Source: Lunularia cruciata (lineage: Eukaryota > Streptophyta > Marchantiopsida > Lunulariales > Lunulariaceae). Taken from it: a stretch of 64,000 nt of DNA. Below, one piece after another: positions 11,673-23,080 of the stretch; position 1 is the first letter of the stretch, and every line of letters starts with the position of its first letter. The position numbers and the translations under genes are program-made. The stretch covers positions 36,146,001 through 36,210,000 of the forward strand of contig OX419757.1 in the NCBI GenBank assembly GCA_948567375.1, read 5' to 3'. A model generated the notes under the pieces. The model saw only the letters and a program-made list of their open reading frames with translations. It had not been told where the DNA came from and ran no database searches.

Positions 11673-12781
11673 CACTACTTCCTCCTTTTCCTTCTCTTTG
11701 AAGTAGATATCTCCTGAGTGATAGCAAACCGAAAGATTTCGCCGCCTTGCCACTTCTCACAGAATCATAACTCTATCTCTTATTGATTCCAAATCTAGCT
11801 TCGTTTCCTAAATCAATCTACCAATACCCTACCACTCCTTCGGGGTAAAACCTCAATCCCGAAGCTCCTTCCTGTTTCCACCCAGTGCTTTTCGACGAGC
11901 TCAGTGCTCAGAATTGTTCCTTGTTTATTACGAGTTCGCTTCGTGCGGCACGAACACGTGTCCGTGTTGTGCCTCAAGTCTTCAGATTGTGGGGCCGTAG
12001 TCATTTTAAAATTCAATACACAGAACAGACTCCAAAATCCTACCGCATGCCTTATGGGTTCATCTCGTGCTCTACGTCGTTGCTTCAAAATGACTGACAA
12101 AGTGGTCCACCGAGTGAGACCACGGTTTAGGATAGACCGACAATACAGGACAGTAGACATGGTGTTTAGAGCAGCATGGTATGATCTACAGAGTTAAGTT
12201 TCCTAAAGTACACAGATGTTGCTTTGTAAGCGGGGGTGAGAGGCTTAAACATCCCGTCACTCTTAAAGTGCATAACTGAGAGACTCAAGAGTCACTGTGT
12301 TACTGTCTTGGTAAGTGGCCTGTGTGAGGAGCACGTAAACCACAGAGAGAGAACCATCAGTCACAGCAAATTGTCATAGTTCAATTCAGTATCTCGTTCT
12401 GCTGAATATCACCGCATCTGTGCCCGGACAAGTTGAGTTCTCAAAAGTCTACTTGGTGAATGGTTGACAGCAATGTATCTGGGATATTGGCCACAAAGTA
12501 TTTCGTTCTAGGATTAAAATGGGCATGAATGTGTGTGCTGGACAAGTAAAGTACCTACAACATTGAGACATATCTGTTGGTATGGTGTGTTGTCTTTGAT
12601 AAGGTATAGTTGCCTATTCCGTAGTACGGTGACAACTTCGGCTTTTCAGCATACTAGTTTTCTTTCGGGGTGGGAAGGACGAGAGCATCCGAATCTCGTG
12701 ACTAGCATTAGAAATTTGATGCATGATCCTCTCCAAAAGATTCGTGCGGACGTACACATCTCAGTTTGTAGCAAGAAAATG
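11673..12781. other. Upstream region of the BTB gene
   Basis: This separates the BTB start from the tRNA gene. The open frames on both strands between 11,813 and 12,197 overlap each other and show no known domain. The first 150 bases probably hold the BTB 5' leader and promoter, but I see no clear TATA box. Confidence 0.5.
12776..12779 (-). terminator. RNA polymerase III terminator of the tRNA gene
   Basis: A TTTT run on the minus strand begins two bases after the discriminator base of the tRNA-Ser gene, as expected for Pol III termination. Confidence 0.75.
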
Positions 12782-12863
12782 CGTGGCCGGCAGGATTCGA
12801 ACCTGCGCGGGCAGAGCCCACATGATTTCTAGTCATGCCCGATAACCACTCCGGCACGGCCAC
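12782..12863 (-). tRNA. tRNA-Ser (anticodon AGA)
   Basis: The 82-base sequence folds as a class II tRNA. It has a 7-bp acceptor stem (GTGGCCG with CGGCCAC), a D arm starting CCGGAGTGG, and a 5-bp anticodon stem CATGA/TCATG with loop CTAGAAA. It also has a long variable arm (TGGGC-TCT-GCCCG) and a T arm GCAGG-TTCGAAT-CCTGC. The discriminator base is G, as in serine tRNAs. The anticodon AGA, with A34 normally changed to inosine, reads UCU, UCC and UCA. The internal B box GGTTCGAATCC is intact, there is no intron and no encoded CCA. The gene looks functional. Confidence 0.97.
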
Positions 12864-14144
12864 TTGCGTCTTAGAACGGCAATAATACAAAATTCATAGT
12901 ATTATACGCGTTACTAAAAAGGCTTACACGTGAGTATGAATGAAATTCAGCTTTACTTGCAATTTTATAACAACGTACCAGCATGAACTTTAAAGAATGC
13001 ATAACTTTTAAAAGTTGAGATATGAACAAAGCATAAGACATCAATTATCATAGTAAGTCTATTTAATTAACTTAAAAAAGCCTTCCTTAACCAAACGTAA
13101 TTTTATTTTGAAATTTTGGAGGAAAGATTTTTTAAGACAGATTGAAACAGGCGCTCACAAAAACCGGTAACTTAATCGTTGTTATGGGTTGCTAAACGCA
13201 ATTCTTCGTTTGAAATTTTTTGCAGAGTTATTATGTGAAAAAATATTGTAAAACTTACATTTTGTATACAACCCAGGGATTAAATCATTGTTCTTGGTTG
13301 ATAAATAGGTTTCTTCATTTAGCAGAGTTTCTAATTGAGAAAAATTGTCCAAATTTACATTTTAAGCATAATAATGTTTCGGAATTGTTAAATACACCAC
13401 ATTTTCTATTAAGTACACCACAGCTAGTGTGCAATATTCTTAGTGGTGGTGCGTGGTGTGGTGTATTTAGTAAAAAGTGTGGTGTATTTAACAATTCCCC
13501 AATATTTTATGCCTATCTCAAACTTACAGCCATCTTGAATAAAACGTTTTTGCAACAATAGGTATGCTAAAGTAAAGTTGACCGGTCAAAAAAAGTTTCA
13601 TGAGAAATGCAAGCCGTTATTTGCATGCCTCTTTATATTTACATGCAGTTAAAAATGCCTAAAATAGATAGATGTTTAAAAGCCTCAATTTGAGGATTTT
13701 TACCTTTTTCCAAACTTCAGCAATCAAATAAAAGGGCTTGACTTGTATGCCTTGGCATATACTTTTACTCTTACTTTTTATTTTGAAAAATCAAACTTCT
13801 TCAAATTGCGGTTTTAAAGCATTCCTTCAAACATGAATTTCTAGAAAGCTAAGTTTGAGGAAGGAGAGTTATGAAAGTCATGCCTTGATAGAGAATATTT
13901 TTGAAATTTTTTTGTTTGGATGGCTACCATGAGTCTCCTTTATCAAGCATAGTCCTCAAAGAAGATAACCTTTTGTAAATTATTATTTTGCACTTGGTAC
14001 AAATGGAGAAATTCTTCCTAGGTCCATATAAAGCTAGTCCACACCTAGGCACTCAACAACTATGCAGGGTAAATCTAAGTACCTACTTATACATAGTAAA
14101 CCTTTGTATCTACCTGGGCAATTTCACCTAACACTCATTGGGGA
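12864..14144. other. AT-rich intergenic region with a hairpin
   Basis: No gene is seen. The notable structure is an imperfect inverted repeat at 13,381-13,498. The sequence near 14,000-14,130 (CTAGGCACTCAAC, ATACATAGTAAAC, repeated CTACCT) resembles 17,890-18,060, which lies on the other side of the non-LTR element. Confidence 0.5.
13381..13498. repeat. Imperfect inverted repeat, about 45-base arms (MITE-like)
   Basis: The left arm begins GGAATTGTTAAATACACCAC at 13,381. The right arm, ending at 13,498, is its reverse complement with a few mismatches. The arms run about 13,381-13,425 and 13,454-13,498 with a loop of about 28 bases. The size and AT content fit a miniature inverted-repeat transposon or a small-RNA hairpin. 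No target duplication was identified. Confidence 0.7.
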
Positions 14145-15779
14145 GACGTGCGGGGGAGCTACGGGAGAGTGTGGAGACGTGAGAGGAGAAGGAGAGATTG
14201 TGAGACCATTTCTGTAATTTCTGAGGGCTCTCTAGCATGTAGTATTCAAGTGAATAGTCTATTCTTTTCGTTTTTCAATTTCGGTTCCATTGGCACCTAG
14301 ATTGAAGACTATGGAGAATGGAGTAGAAAGTTATGAGGATTTTTAGATTTTCTAGGGTTTGGAGTGATCATTATACATTGAGAGTGATGGGTCGGGGATT
14401 TTCATTTCCAATCTCTTGGTTTTAATGATTTAGTTCCATGGGAATTTAGTTTGAAAATTTTGGAGATGGAAATTGAAAGTTAGTAGATTTTATAGATTTT
14501 AGGGTTTGGAGAGATTGTTTCTTATGTGAGTTGGGATGTGAGGGGTTGTGGTTTTGCAGATATGGGGAGATATGGAGAGGAGCAGCATGTGTTACTATCA
14601 TTATACTTGTGCTAGCCATGGCTACACCTTCCCATGTGGGGTCGCCTAGAGCGGGTCGGGATACACCATGCCCATTTACCTCGCAAGGGGTAAAGACCCA
14701 TGTCTGAAGGATGCACAAGGACTATGATTGGACCACTAGGGATGCTGCTCACATGAGACGCACGACCACCTCGATAGTATTGATACTCAGGATTACGCAC
14801 GCTTCTTCTATACCTTTGTTGATCGTTCCAGGGATACTGATCGAGTAGTAGGAGTGGTTAGCTTCTCAAGCGGGTTGCATTTTGGGGTTATTTGAGACTA
14901 GTTTTCCATGTCCACGTCTATTCCATAGGCTACTCCACACACTCCATGATGAGGCTAGACAAGCTTTTTGCCTACCACTAGACCGTTTGGCACATGATCC
15001 CTTGGACGAGTTAGCATGGTTCTTATTCCTCTTACTCCCTTGATGGTGTCTTCGTTATGCTAGAGTAGGACGTACGGGGCATAGAGAGGTGGCTGCTAGA
15101 TTTCATCGATTCCGAGTGGGGGATTGGGCAGCCCTTCAGGAAGAGTCTGTTAGGGCTACACGATTTAGGAGACATGCATCGCCACAAGATACCACAGATT
15201 CCACTTGATTATGACGATGTAGGACATTGGGTCAAGCAGGAGAGTTTAGTAGAGCAGCACAAGCGCTACACCCTTTGTCTATAGTAAGTCCTACTGATGA
15301 GACCATCTCTTCCCTACGCTCACTACATCCTATAGCAGGAGAGTGACTACCACTAGAGATCTTAGATTATCAACATGAGCAGCCTTTATGTCTTGATAGG
15401 TCACTATTTGTGCACTGCCCCTTGCCTTTCCTCAAGAGGCTTGTCAGAGATGGTTTATGAGCACCTTAGAGATTGCTTCCAAGCAGATGATCCTTCTAGT
15501 GGTTTTACCGAGTTGTTTCAGGTGGCTGCAACAATAGCGAGAGGAGACATTCCTATATCTGTTAGTCGGGTGTTAGGTGCTAGTTGACTTCTCGCAATGG
15601 AGAAGGACACAAGAAGCATTATACCGATTGCTATTGGAGAGATCTTTTTGCATTTGGTCAGTTGTACCATTGTCCTTCTGCATTGTTCTCACTTTTGATA
15701 GCACCTTAGTCCACATCAGTTTGGAGTAGCTACACCGGGAGGATGTGAGGCTATATCTTTAGGCATTAGAGCACTCCTA

Positions 15780-16804
15780 GATATCCATCCAGAGTGGGTC
15801 GTCCTACAGGTGGATGTTGAGAACGCTTTTAATAATGTCTCATGTGTATCCATCTTTAGAGAGCTTAGGGAGGCTGGTGGATCCTTGGCGAGTCTCATTC
15901 CTTTTGTGCGGTCTTTTTATGGCTCTCCAGCTTCCCTTTACTACCAACATGGCGGTTCACAAGAGGGAGTCACCGTCTTGGAGTCAGCTGTTAGTACACG
16001 TCAAGGAGATCGTTTAAGGGGGCCCTTATTTGCCATGGCTCACTTTAGAGCTCTCCTATCTACTACTTTGGCCATGCCAGGTTGTGTATTTCCCTCCTTG
16101 GCAGATGATATACACATCGTAGGCCCTGTAGATCAGATTAGGCAGGCCTTTTACTACTTGACTACCGAGCTACATTAGTAGGCTTGAGAGTCAAGGTGTC
16201 AAAGTGTAGGGCATGGTCCCCTTTAGGTATCCCTCTCCACCTTGAGCTTCCAAAGGGTTGTATCACATTCACATATGGACTTTGTGTTCTTGGAGTGCCA
16301 GTAGGATCGGAGGATTTTGTCACACGCTTCTTAGACGCTGCCCTTGCAGAGGATGTTCTCCATGTGGATGACCTTCCATTACTATGAGATCCGTAGGTGG
16401 CATTTGGTATACTCTCTTCCAGTATTGCTTGTCAACCATCCTACCTCATTCGTATAGTTCCTCCCTCACCGTCCTTCCTATCACATCTGAGAGCATTTGA
16501 TAGGAGGATTATGGGAGTCTTTGGTGATATTATTGGACCAGGGACTTTTGAGTGTATGACAGGGGATTTGGCACATAGACAGACGGCTCTACCGATCTCA
16601 TGTGGTGGGGTTGGCTTGCTTTCTATGGAGGAGATGGCACCTATAGCATTTTTGGGTAGTTGGACTCTCTTGGCACCCCTACTTTCCTCTCGTTTTGTGG
16701 TTGCTGATAGGCCGGTTTTGGAGACTTATGTGACAAAGGTGGAGGGAGGATCCTTCTCTCTCCAGGTGTTATTGCGGCAGACGAGAGATAGTCTATCCCC
16801 ATGA
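15780..16804 (+). pseudogene. Reverse transcriptase of the non-LTR element, broken
   Basis: Motif A is seen as VDVENAFNNVS near 15,808. Motif B is QGDRLRGPLFA near 15,999, and motif C is SLADDIHIVG near 16,100, with Leu where most enzymes have Tyr or Phe before ADD. The first part (to 16,178) and the thumb part (from 16,184) are in different frames. Stops follow at 16,388 and after 16,801. The spacing of the motifs and the absence of LTRs place it with non-LTR reverse transcriptases. It cannot make a full enzyme. Confidence 0.8.
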
Positions 16805-17041
16805 GCACGAGAGGATTTTCCACCTTGTGCTTCACTATCGTCAGATTGGACTAGAGGTTTACAGTCTTCCTTGATGGGATGACAGTGTGAGCATTAGCTA
16901 CATTCTCTTTTAGTTGATTCATCCATTCCTCAGGCTACTAGAGCACATCTTTGCTCTTGCTCCAGCAAGGATGCAGGCTCTTGGATCCTAGCTCAACCGT
17001 GCATTAGGGCTTTCCGACTCGCACTAGCTACTTTTTCTATA

Positions 17042-17566
17042 GTGATGAGGTTTTGCCTAGGTTTGGTTCACCCATCTGCATCTTCATTACTCACTTGTGA
17101 GTGTGGTTCTACACTAGATGCTGCAGCGGTTCACATGACACGGTGTCCTTTTGGAGGACAAAGGATAGCTACCCGTGATGCCATTAGAGACATAGTGTTT
17201 GCTATGGCACAAGAGAGTGGATACTTGGCTTGGAGGGAGCGCTTGTATGCTTTGCAGACAACATGTGTGAGGGCAGACTTATATTTGGTCCGAGATGAAC
17301 AGGTGACAATAGCGGATGTCGTGGTTACGAACGCTACGCGGGATACAGTTTCAGAAGGAGTGATTACCCATCCCCCTGGATGGGCGGCAAGTGCAGCAGC
17401 AGGTCGCAAGGTCTCCAAGTATAGGGGCATGCAGCGAGGTCACCTCTTTGTTCCTCTAGCCTTGGAGTTATATGGAGCGATGGACACGACACTTGACACA
17501 TTTGTCAAGGAGTGTGCGAGAGCTTATCATGTTAGGTGTCAGGGGGTACCACTCTCACTCTCATAA
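17042..17566 (+). pseudogene. C-terminal Cys/His knuckle and endonuclease-like part of the non-LTR element
   Basis: The 174-codon frame starts after a stop-bearing linker. Near residues 19-38 it has C-x-C, then H-x3-C (CECGS, HMTRCPFGG), like the CCHC knuckle near the C terminus of R2-type elements. Beyond it come two acidic stretches, RADLYL and IADVVV, about a dozen residues apart, then a K-x2-KY (GRKVSKYRG). This order resembles the PD-(D/E)XK restriction-like endonuclease of RLE elements. The assignment rests on motif order by eye and not on an alignment. Confidence 0.5.
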
Positions 17567-17741
17567 TTTGTAGCATATTTTAGACTGCGTGTGTCCATTG
17601 CTCTACAAAGGGCAGTGGCTGGTGCAATCCATAGGAGAGCAATCACATTAGGTGATGTTTCTTCGGATGCTCCAGTTGTGTGTATACTGTACAACTTGCA
17701 TAGCTCGGATATCTTAGGTGCGGTAGGGCAGATTTCTCATA

Positions 17742-17850
17742 TAGACTCTATTGGGGCGTAGCCCCATGTTACCTTTTTTGTCTCTCCCTTGTACGGCTTG
17801 ATGGGGTCTTCCCATCCTTTGTTTTTCCTACGCGGTCGCCTCTCTCTCCT
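17742..17850 (+). repeat. 3' tail of the non-LTR element, reference copy
   Basis: The tail contains GGGGCGTAGCCCCAT (a small hairpin), TTACCTTTTTTGTCTCTCC, GGCTTGATGGGGTCTTCCC and CTACGCGGTCGCC. It is shared with the second copy near 35,160-35,240 (-) and with isolated fragments at 595-705, 48,610-48,680 and 48,999-49,068. Such tails are what the reverse transcriptase of non-LTR elements recognises, so solitary tails point to 5'-truncated insertions. Confidence 0.6.
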
Positions 17851-20642
17851 GGGCAAGGGAAAACTAGATGCGAATTCCATCATCTATGCAAGGCACACAT
17901 AGTCATTTATGTAAATGTAAATTCTAATCTATGTATATACAAAATCAACATAAACACCCATCTATGCATGGCTAACCTAGCTATCTACCTATACATACAC
18001 GGAAAATCTAAGCGGAAACTTACTTAGGGCAAACCTAGGCCTTGTGCATAACATAGTTATGTTTCTTTTCAAAGAAAAATTAATATAATAGGAAGTGCAA
18101 GGAACGATTTTAATATATCAGCTTCCTCCTTTCAACATAAAAATAATAGAATCAAAATTTCTCAAATCATCATTAAAATGGTATTGAAGAGTACTAGATT
18201 TTAGTAAAACGACAACCACTCTAAAAGAGAATATGAAAAATATCATTTTAGAGCCATCACTCGTTATAAAATTAGAGCACTAGACACGTTATCAATAAAA
18301 CACTTCTTATAATTCTCAGTTAAGGAAAGTTGCAATGGAATGACTTACTGATCAAATTTATTATTTATTGCTAAAAAAGAGCAAGTAAATTAAAGAGGTA
18401 TACATACTTTTGTTTCTATGTGATAGAAATTTATTCTATAATATTCAAATATTAGCTTTTAATTTTACTTTGAATAAGGCTACTGTCCTTAGGAAACCTA
18501 TGATACCTCAAATACAAGCACACATATTTCTGCACAAATATGAAGATGAAAATGATAAATATTAAAATAAAATAAAGTTAGAAAAATAAGTCATTATACT
18601 TAGGAGGTGGCAAAATCTAGATTTGACTATACTGAAGAAAATTTAGATAACATCTAAAATGTATATAATCCATGGGGGGTATAACTCAAGTGGCACTGGT
18701 GATGCAAAATCTTCATTATCATGTTAATATTCCCCGAGAAATAAGGATATTGAAGAAGTTTCTTTGGAAGTAGAAGAGAATACTCAAATGGACATTCCCA
18801 TCAGATGTGACATTACAAGAGGAAGTTCGGTAGAGGTTTTGTGTAAGTGTATTATAGGGCGAGGATGAATGTATGATCTATCATGTTCATTTAGTATGAA
18901 TATTACCATTGTGGATGAGATTTGGTTTAAAGACATTTCTTACACGAGAATAATTATGTATGACCTATGATGCATAAAACTCTGTAGACATAATATTTTT
19001 AAAAAATTGTATAATTTTCTTGTTTATAATTCAATTGATTTGATAATGAAGTTTTACTTTGTTTTTTCACAAAATTTAGTAGAAAATGCAGATTACTGTA
19101 CAAGTGAAAACCATCCAAATTTACTTTTGGCTCAAAAAGGAGCACAAGAATTCACATTTGAACGGTAAGATAATTCTGAAAGTAGTATATTTTTGAACAG
19201 CCACTACAAAACCAGTGCCATTCTTATACCCGTACTCCGCAAAATGACATTTTCAGTAGCAAAAAGACTAGATAAGATTCAGGAAAATTCCTCAAATATT
19301 AACTGTGTTTTTTGGGGCTGCTCTGAGCTCATCTTCATGGTAAAGTCTAAAATTTTCCTTTCCTTCATTCACCGTTGATTTATTTGTATCCAATCATCTT
19401 TATTGTTGCTATAAGAAAAAAGAAAGGTAGCTCCAAAGAGTGGACACGTATATATATATATAAATAATATTACAATCAACTGCGGTTATGATCTTTTATG
19501 CTTATCTAACGACCTACAAGGTTAAGAACGTCAACAGGTAGAAATAATTTTTGAGGAATTGGGGTAATAAAATAATATCGGACAAACTTCGAGCCGATTG
19601 AGGATGGAAAAAGCTTCCAATATGGGCTAAAATGCAAGAAGTTATGTTATACTCTACTATAGAAGGTAAGAGTATAGTTTGTCTTAACTGTGTTAAATGA
19701 TCTAGTAAATCAGTGATTAAGGATAAGTAAACTTTGAGTGAATCTGACAAGACACCGCTGTCTTCCTTTTCTCCCCTCGTAGACCTGGAAAACCTTAGTT
19801 TTGCTAGACCCAAGTTCCAAGACGAGAAGGAATGCGTATTAATCCCGTAAGGAGCTCAAACAAACGTTTCTTCTTGTCTCCATCGAGAGCTATTTGCGTT
19901 TCCTCACCAATTGCTTGCGTGCTCAGTAGTGGTACAATGTTTTGTGCTCGGACAAATCGCTCCTCAAGCTCAAAACAACGCCGAAATGATGGTAAACATT
20001 CAGGTCGGAGGCCTCTTTTCCACCGAGAACTTACAGCTTTACATGTCAGAACAGTTTTTCACAAGTTTACGTCACCATACAAACATTGTGCGAACTCGTC
20101 ACCTCGAAGAAGTTCCCAACATGTCACTTTTCAAATTCCCTCGAGCGCACTCAGGGCACAAGAACACTATTTTGCTAGTCATCGATCTGAAGTCCGTCAC
20201 CTGTTTCTCTTGGTGTCACTACCTACCCCTGATTGGATATCTTAGACACACGAAATTACGCTCTAGGTCAGTTCTCAACCACTTCTTGTTTTCTTGAATG
20301 TCTTTTGTTATGAACCTTGAAGTGGTTACGTGTACAGATTTGGGGACTTAGTCTCGTGTACAGATTTGGGGACTTAGTCTCGTGTAAATTTACGCTTGGC
20401 TGGATAATCATGACTTCTAGTGGTAACAAGACCACAACTCTGACTATATTTTACAATGTTCATGAACTAGTACATGTTCCAGAACTCTTGCAATTGATGC
20501 TCCCATAGTACATATCATTGATGCTCCCATCTACATAATTGATAGTTGTCGATTCAGTACCCCGCAAAGCTGTGACACCTTTTTTTGCTGCCCCAACTCA
20601 TCATCTATTGGTCCCATGCTGTCGAGGAGTTTTCCCAATCCT
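17851..20642. other. AT-rich intergenic region
   Basis: No supported gene. Between 18,060 and 19,500 the sequence is very AT-rich, with a TA run at 19,450-19,462. The overlapping plus-strand frames at 19,832-20,297 show no domain and lie about 350 bases downstream of the F-box stop on the other strand. A 26-base tandem duplication lies at 20,329-20,380. Confidence 0.5.
20329..20380. repeat. 26-base tandem duplication
   Basis: The unit CGTGTACAGATTTGGGGACT and its following six bases occur twice without change at 20,329-20,354 and 20,355-20,380. A partial third CGTGTA follows. Confidence 0.85.
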
Positions 20643-21848
20643 TCAGATCATCACGAAAGGATCTAGACCGGGCTGGAAGGCAAAGAATTGACCAAAGGCA
20701 CCACCAAAGAACGGAGATGTAAAATAACTCCACCTGTCTTTCAGCACATCCAGCACCAAGAACGCTGTCGGACCTTTTAGATCACACCCTCCCATGTAAA
20801 TCGATCCTTCATGAACGACGAAGTTACTGCAACTCATACCTGAGATCGCCGATGGAGGTCCTATTGCGATAGTAATCCAGTCTTCGGCGTCTAGATTCAG
20901 TTTGTAAACAGCAATACAATGGGCAGGAATGGTGTTACCGGTCATGGCTTCTGAGACAACCACCACCATCAACTCATCACAGCAGACGACCATCCCAATT
21001 TCCCTTGGCCGTCCGCCAATCTCCCGCTCTGCGAAATGAAGCAGTGGGAAGTCAAGTCTGACTTTGGTGCATCGAGGCTCCTCCTCCATGAGCAAATCAT
21101 AGGCCATCAACTGAGCCGCAAAGAGGCCACCTAGAGATTGCATTTTGTCCTGGTACAAGACGTACAACCTGTAATGGTGGTAAGCAGCTCCTGCAAATGT
21201 GCGGAATGGAGTCTTAAGGTAGGTGAAGTATGGAATTGGCATATCTGTCTCCAGCATGAACCATGTATCTCGCTTCGAGTCATAAATTTGGAGATGTGTC
21301 TGCGGATGATAAAGTGTCCAAGGATATAAGTACACTAGAATTTTGAAGGACCCCGATCCAGAACCGATTACTTGCAAGTATCTCTGGTCCAACCCGTTCG
21401 GTTGAATGGGAAGGAACGTGGATCTCGAAGATCCGGTTATCACATTCTTCATGAAGATCTCTGTGGCAAAGTGGGTGTCGATTGCACCACAAATCAATGA
21501 TCCCGAACTTGTACAGAATCCATACGACCGCGTTTTCCTTTGAGATGAGAAGTAGGAAATATTATACATCTTCCGCCATTTTCTGGTGGCCAGATTGTAG
21601 CCAATAAAGCAGCGTTGTTCTGGGCAAACGTACACGGGGCAGTAGGTGGTAGAGTTCTTCGATGCAGATTTAGCATGGTATTGAAGTGAACTTGCGGGGC
21701 CGCTAGTGAAGGCAGACGACCACCATTGTGTTAGTCCACGAGCCTTGAGAACAGAAGGAAAGGGCAGAAATGATACGATCTTTTCAATAACTTCTTCCGG
21801 AAACAAAGTTGCTTTGTTGGGTTGCGAACTCCGTTTGCAGGATGCCAT
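20643..21848 (-). CDS. F-box protein with kelch-like C-terminal region
   Basis: The intronless frame of 401 residues runs from an ATG at 21848 to a TGA. Residues about 15-47 form an F-box (LFPEEVIEKIVSFLPFPSVL, then RGLTQWWSSAF), the part that binds SKP1 in SCF ubiquitin ligases. The rest has spaced blocks with GG, Tyr and Trp typical of plant F-box/kelch proteins, for example YNLATRKWRKM, VYKLNLDAEDW, IYMGGCDLKG and VLDVLKDRWSYF. It probably folds into a propeller that selects the target. The Cys that many plant F-boxes have near the second helix is replaced by Leu. No partner gene is adjacent. The target is unknown. Confidence 0.85.
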   Translation of the reverse strand: MASCKRSSQPNKATLFPEEVIEKIVSFLPFPSVLKARGLTQWWSSAFTSGPASSLQYHAKSASKNSTTYCPVYVCPEQRCFIGYNLATRKWRKMYNISYFSSQRKTRSYGFCTSSGSLICGAIDTHFATEIFMKNVITGSSRSTFLPIQPNGLDQRYLQVIGSGSGSFKILVYLYPWTLYHPQTHLQIYDSKRDTWFMLETDMPIPYFTYLKTPFRTFAGAAYHHYRLYVLYQDKMQSLGGLFAAQLMAYDLLMEEEPRCTKVRLDFPLLHFAEREIGGRPREIGMVVCCDELMVVVVSEAMTGNTIPAHCIAVYKLNLDAEDWITIAIGPPSAISGMSCSNFVVHEGSIYMGGCDLKGPTAFLVLDVLKDRWSYFTSPFFGGAFGQFFAFQPGLDPFVMI

Positions 21849-23080
21849 GTTTTCCAGCTGAATTTTGAGACTTGAAAGGCAGAAATAGAACTCCTATGCT
21901 CCAGGACCCCCTCCGTCAAAGGAGTTAGAGAAGTGGCAAAGAGTATTGTGCTTCTACCTCCTGGAGATTGCACTTCGTCGACAGCTAACCCCGTGCCTGA
22001 CCTTAATGAAACCCCGATGTATTGCCAAATCAAGACAACTTCCTCCTCCAGGCCCACAATGATCTTCGTCCTGTTTCACTTCCATTGGCCTTCTCACAGT
22101 GAAAGGAACTGGGGCTGACAGTGATTAAAGAGTGCTCATGTCCAGGGGGGCACTGTCCAGTATATTACGGCTATAACCTCTCGTTACGGATGGAGTTCTC
22201 CAAGCTTGAAAGGACATAGGAGGAAACAGCGTCATTTCGGGATTGGGGGTCAGAAAGGAGGGGTAGTTGAGGGAGTATCATGTTTCCCCTCGAAGTTCAA
22301 TTCCACGTTAGTGATAACCAACTAGTCAAGACCATGTTTCTCTACCCCACAGAAGCAGGAGCGTGGAACAAACTCCCAGCTTGTGTCTGGGAGTAAACTT
22401 GATTGTCAGTTGGCTATTTTACACGTCAAACAGCGTACAGGTGGACTCTATATGGTGGGCCCCGAGTCAGATCTAAATGGATGCTCTTGCCACCGAGAAT
22501 TGCGTCACAATCGAGCGAGAAGCTTGTATACACTTGCACCCTATCATGTTGAAAATAGAAGCTTTCTAGCTTTACTGCCAGAATGTATGAAGATGCATTC
22601 TGCCTCATACATTCTGGCAGAAGTTAAAGTACTCTTGATTTAGTTCTTCTTTCTCTTTCAGTGCTGAAGGTCGACCACCACTCCGAACACCGTTAGCATG
22701 CTCACCTGCTTTTACCGACAATTTAAAGCAGTCATCAGTGAGTTCCTTCCCTGTTCAGAAGGAAAGTTGGTGCTGGGATGCTAATAATGTGTGTTTGACA
22801 AACTCTCTCCTTGACAGCATGAGGCACACATTACTATAGAAAAGTAATTTTCAGAATCGTTTGACAGATCAGGACATTGCTGTTTGGCGCTGCAACTAAT
22901 ATATCATGTCTTCATTCATTATCCACTTAGAGCGTGGTCAGTCTTCTTATTTTCGAGATCCATGAAGTCAGTCACAGAAAGGAGCGTTCCTGGCGCCATG
23001 AACACAAGCTGTGATCCTATAGCTCCCTTGGTTCAAGCCACAAAAATCGGACACTACATATCTCGTCCTTAGATCTGAGA
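21849..23080. other. Intergenic region upstream of the F-box gene
   Basis: The first few hundred bases likely hold the F-box promoter, without an obvious TATA box. The short frames in this stretch show no domain. A perfect 16-base inverted repeat lies at 22,575-22,620. Confidence 0.5.
22575..22620. repeat. Perfect 16-bp inverted repeat with 14-base loop
   Basis: CTGCCAGAATGTATGA (22,575-22,590) is exactly mirrored by its reverse complement at 22,605-22,620. An RNA copy on either strand would form a stable hairpin. It is not followed by a T run and has no gene next to it. Confidence 0.9.

Larger units (their letters stand above)
14145..17850 (+). mobile_element. Degraded non-LTR retrotransposon, copy 1 (probable RLE class)
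   Basis: The element shares long stretches with the split minus-strand copy at 47,040-35,160, which defines its extent. The leader at about 14,170-14,500 is followed by a coding region broken by stops and frameshifts. The order is an N-terminal region, a reverse transcriptase (15,780-16,800) and a C-terminal Cys/His plus endonuclease-like part (17,042-17,566). No LTRs are present. The 3' tail (17,742-17,850) recurs alone elsewhere in the window. The boundaries are approximate because target duplications were not found. Confidence 0.75.

Noticed and set aside
11673-11753. N-terminal extension of the BTB protein by 27 codons
   Set aside because: The first codon of this extension is GTG, not ATG, and an in-frame TGA lies just upstream. 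The ATG at 11,672 is the first usable start.
11813-12197. Overlapping frames of about 100 codons on both strands
   Set aside because: They have no known motif and no splice-linked exons, and they shadow each other.
19832-20297. Two overlapping plus-strand frames of 128-137 codons
   Set aside because: They use different frames of the same DNA, have no recognisable domain and show no codon pattern like that of the neighbouring genes.
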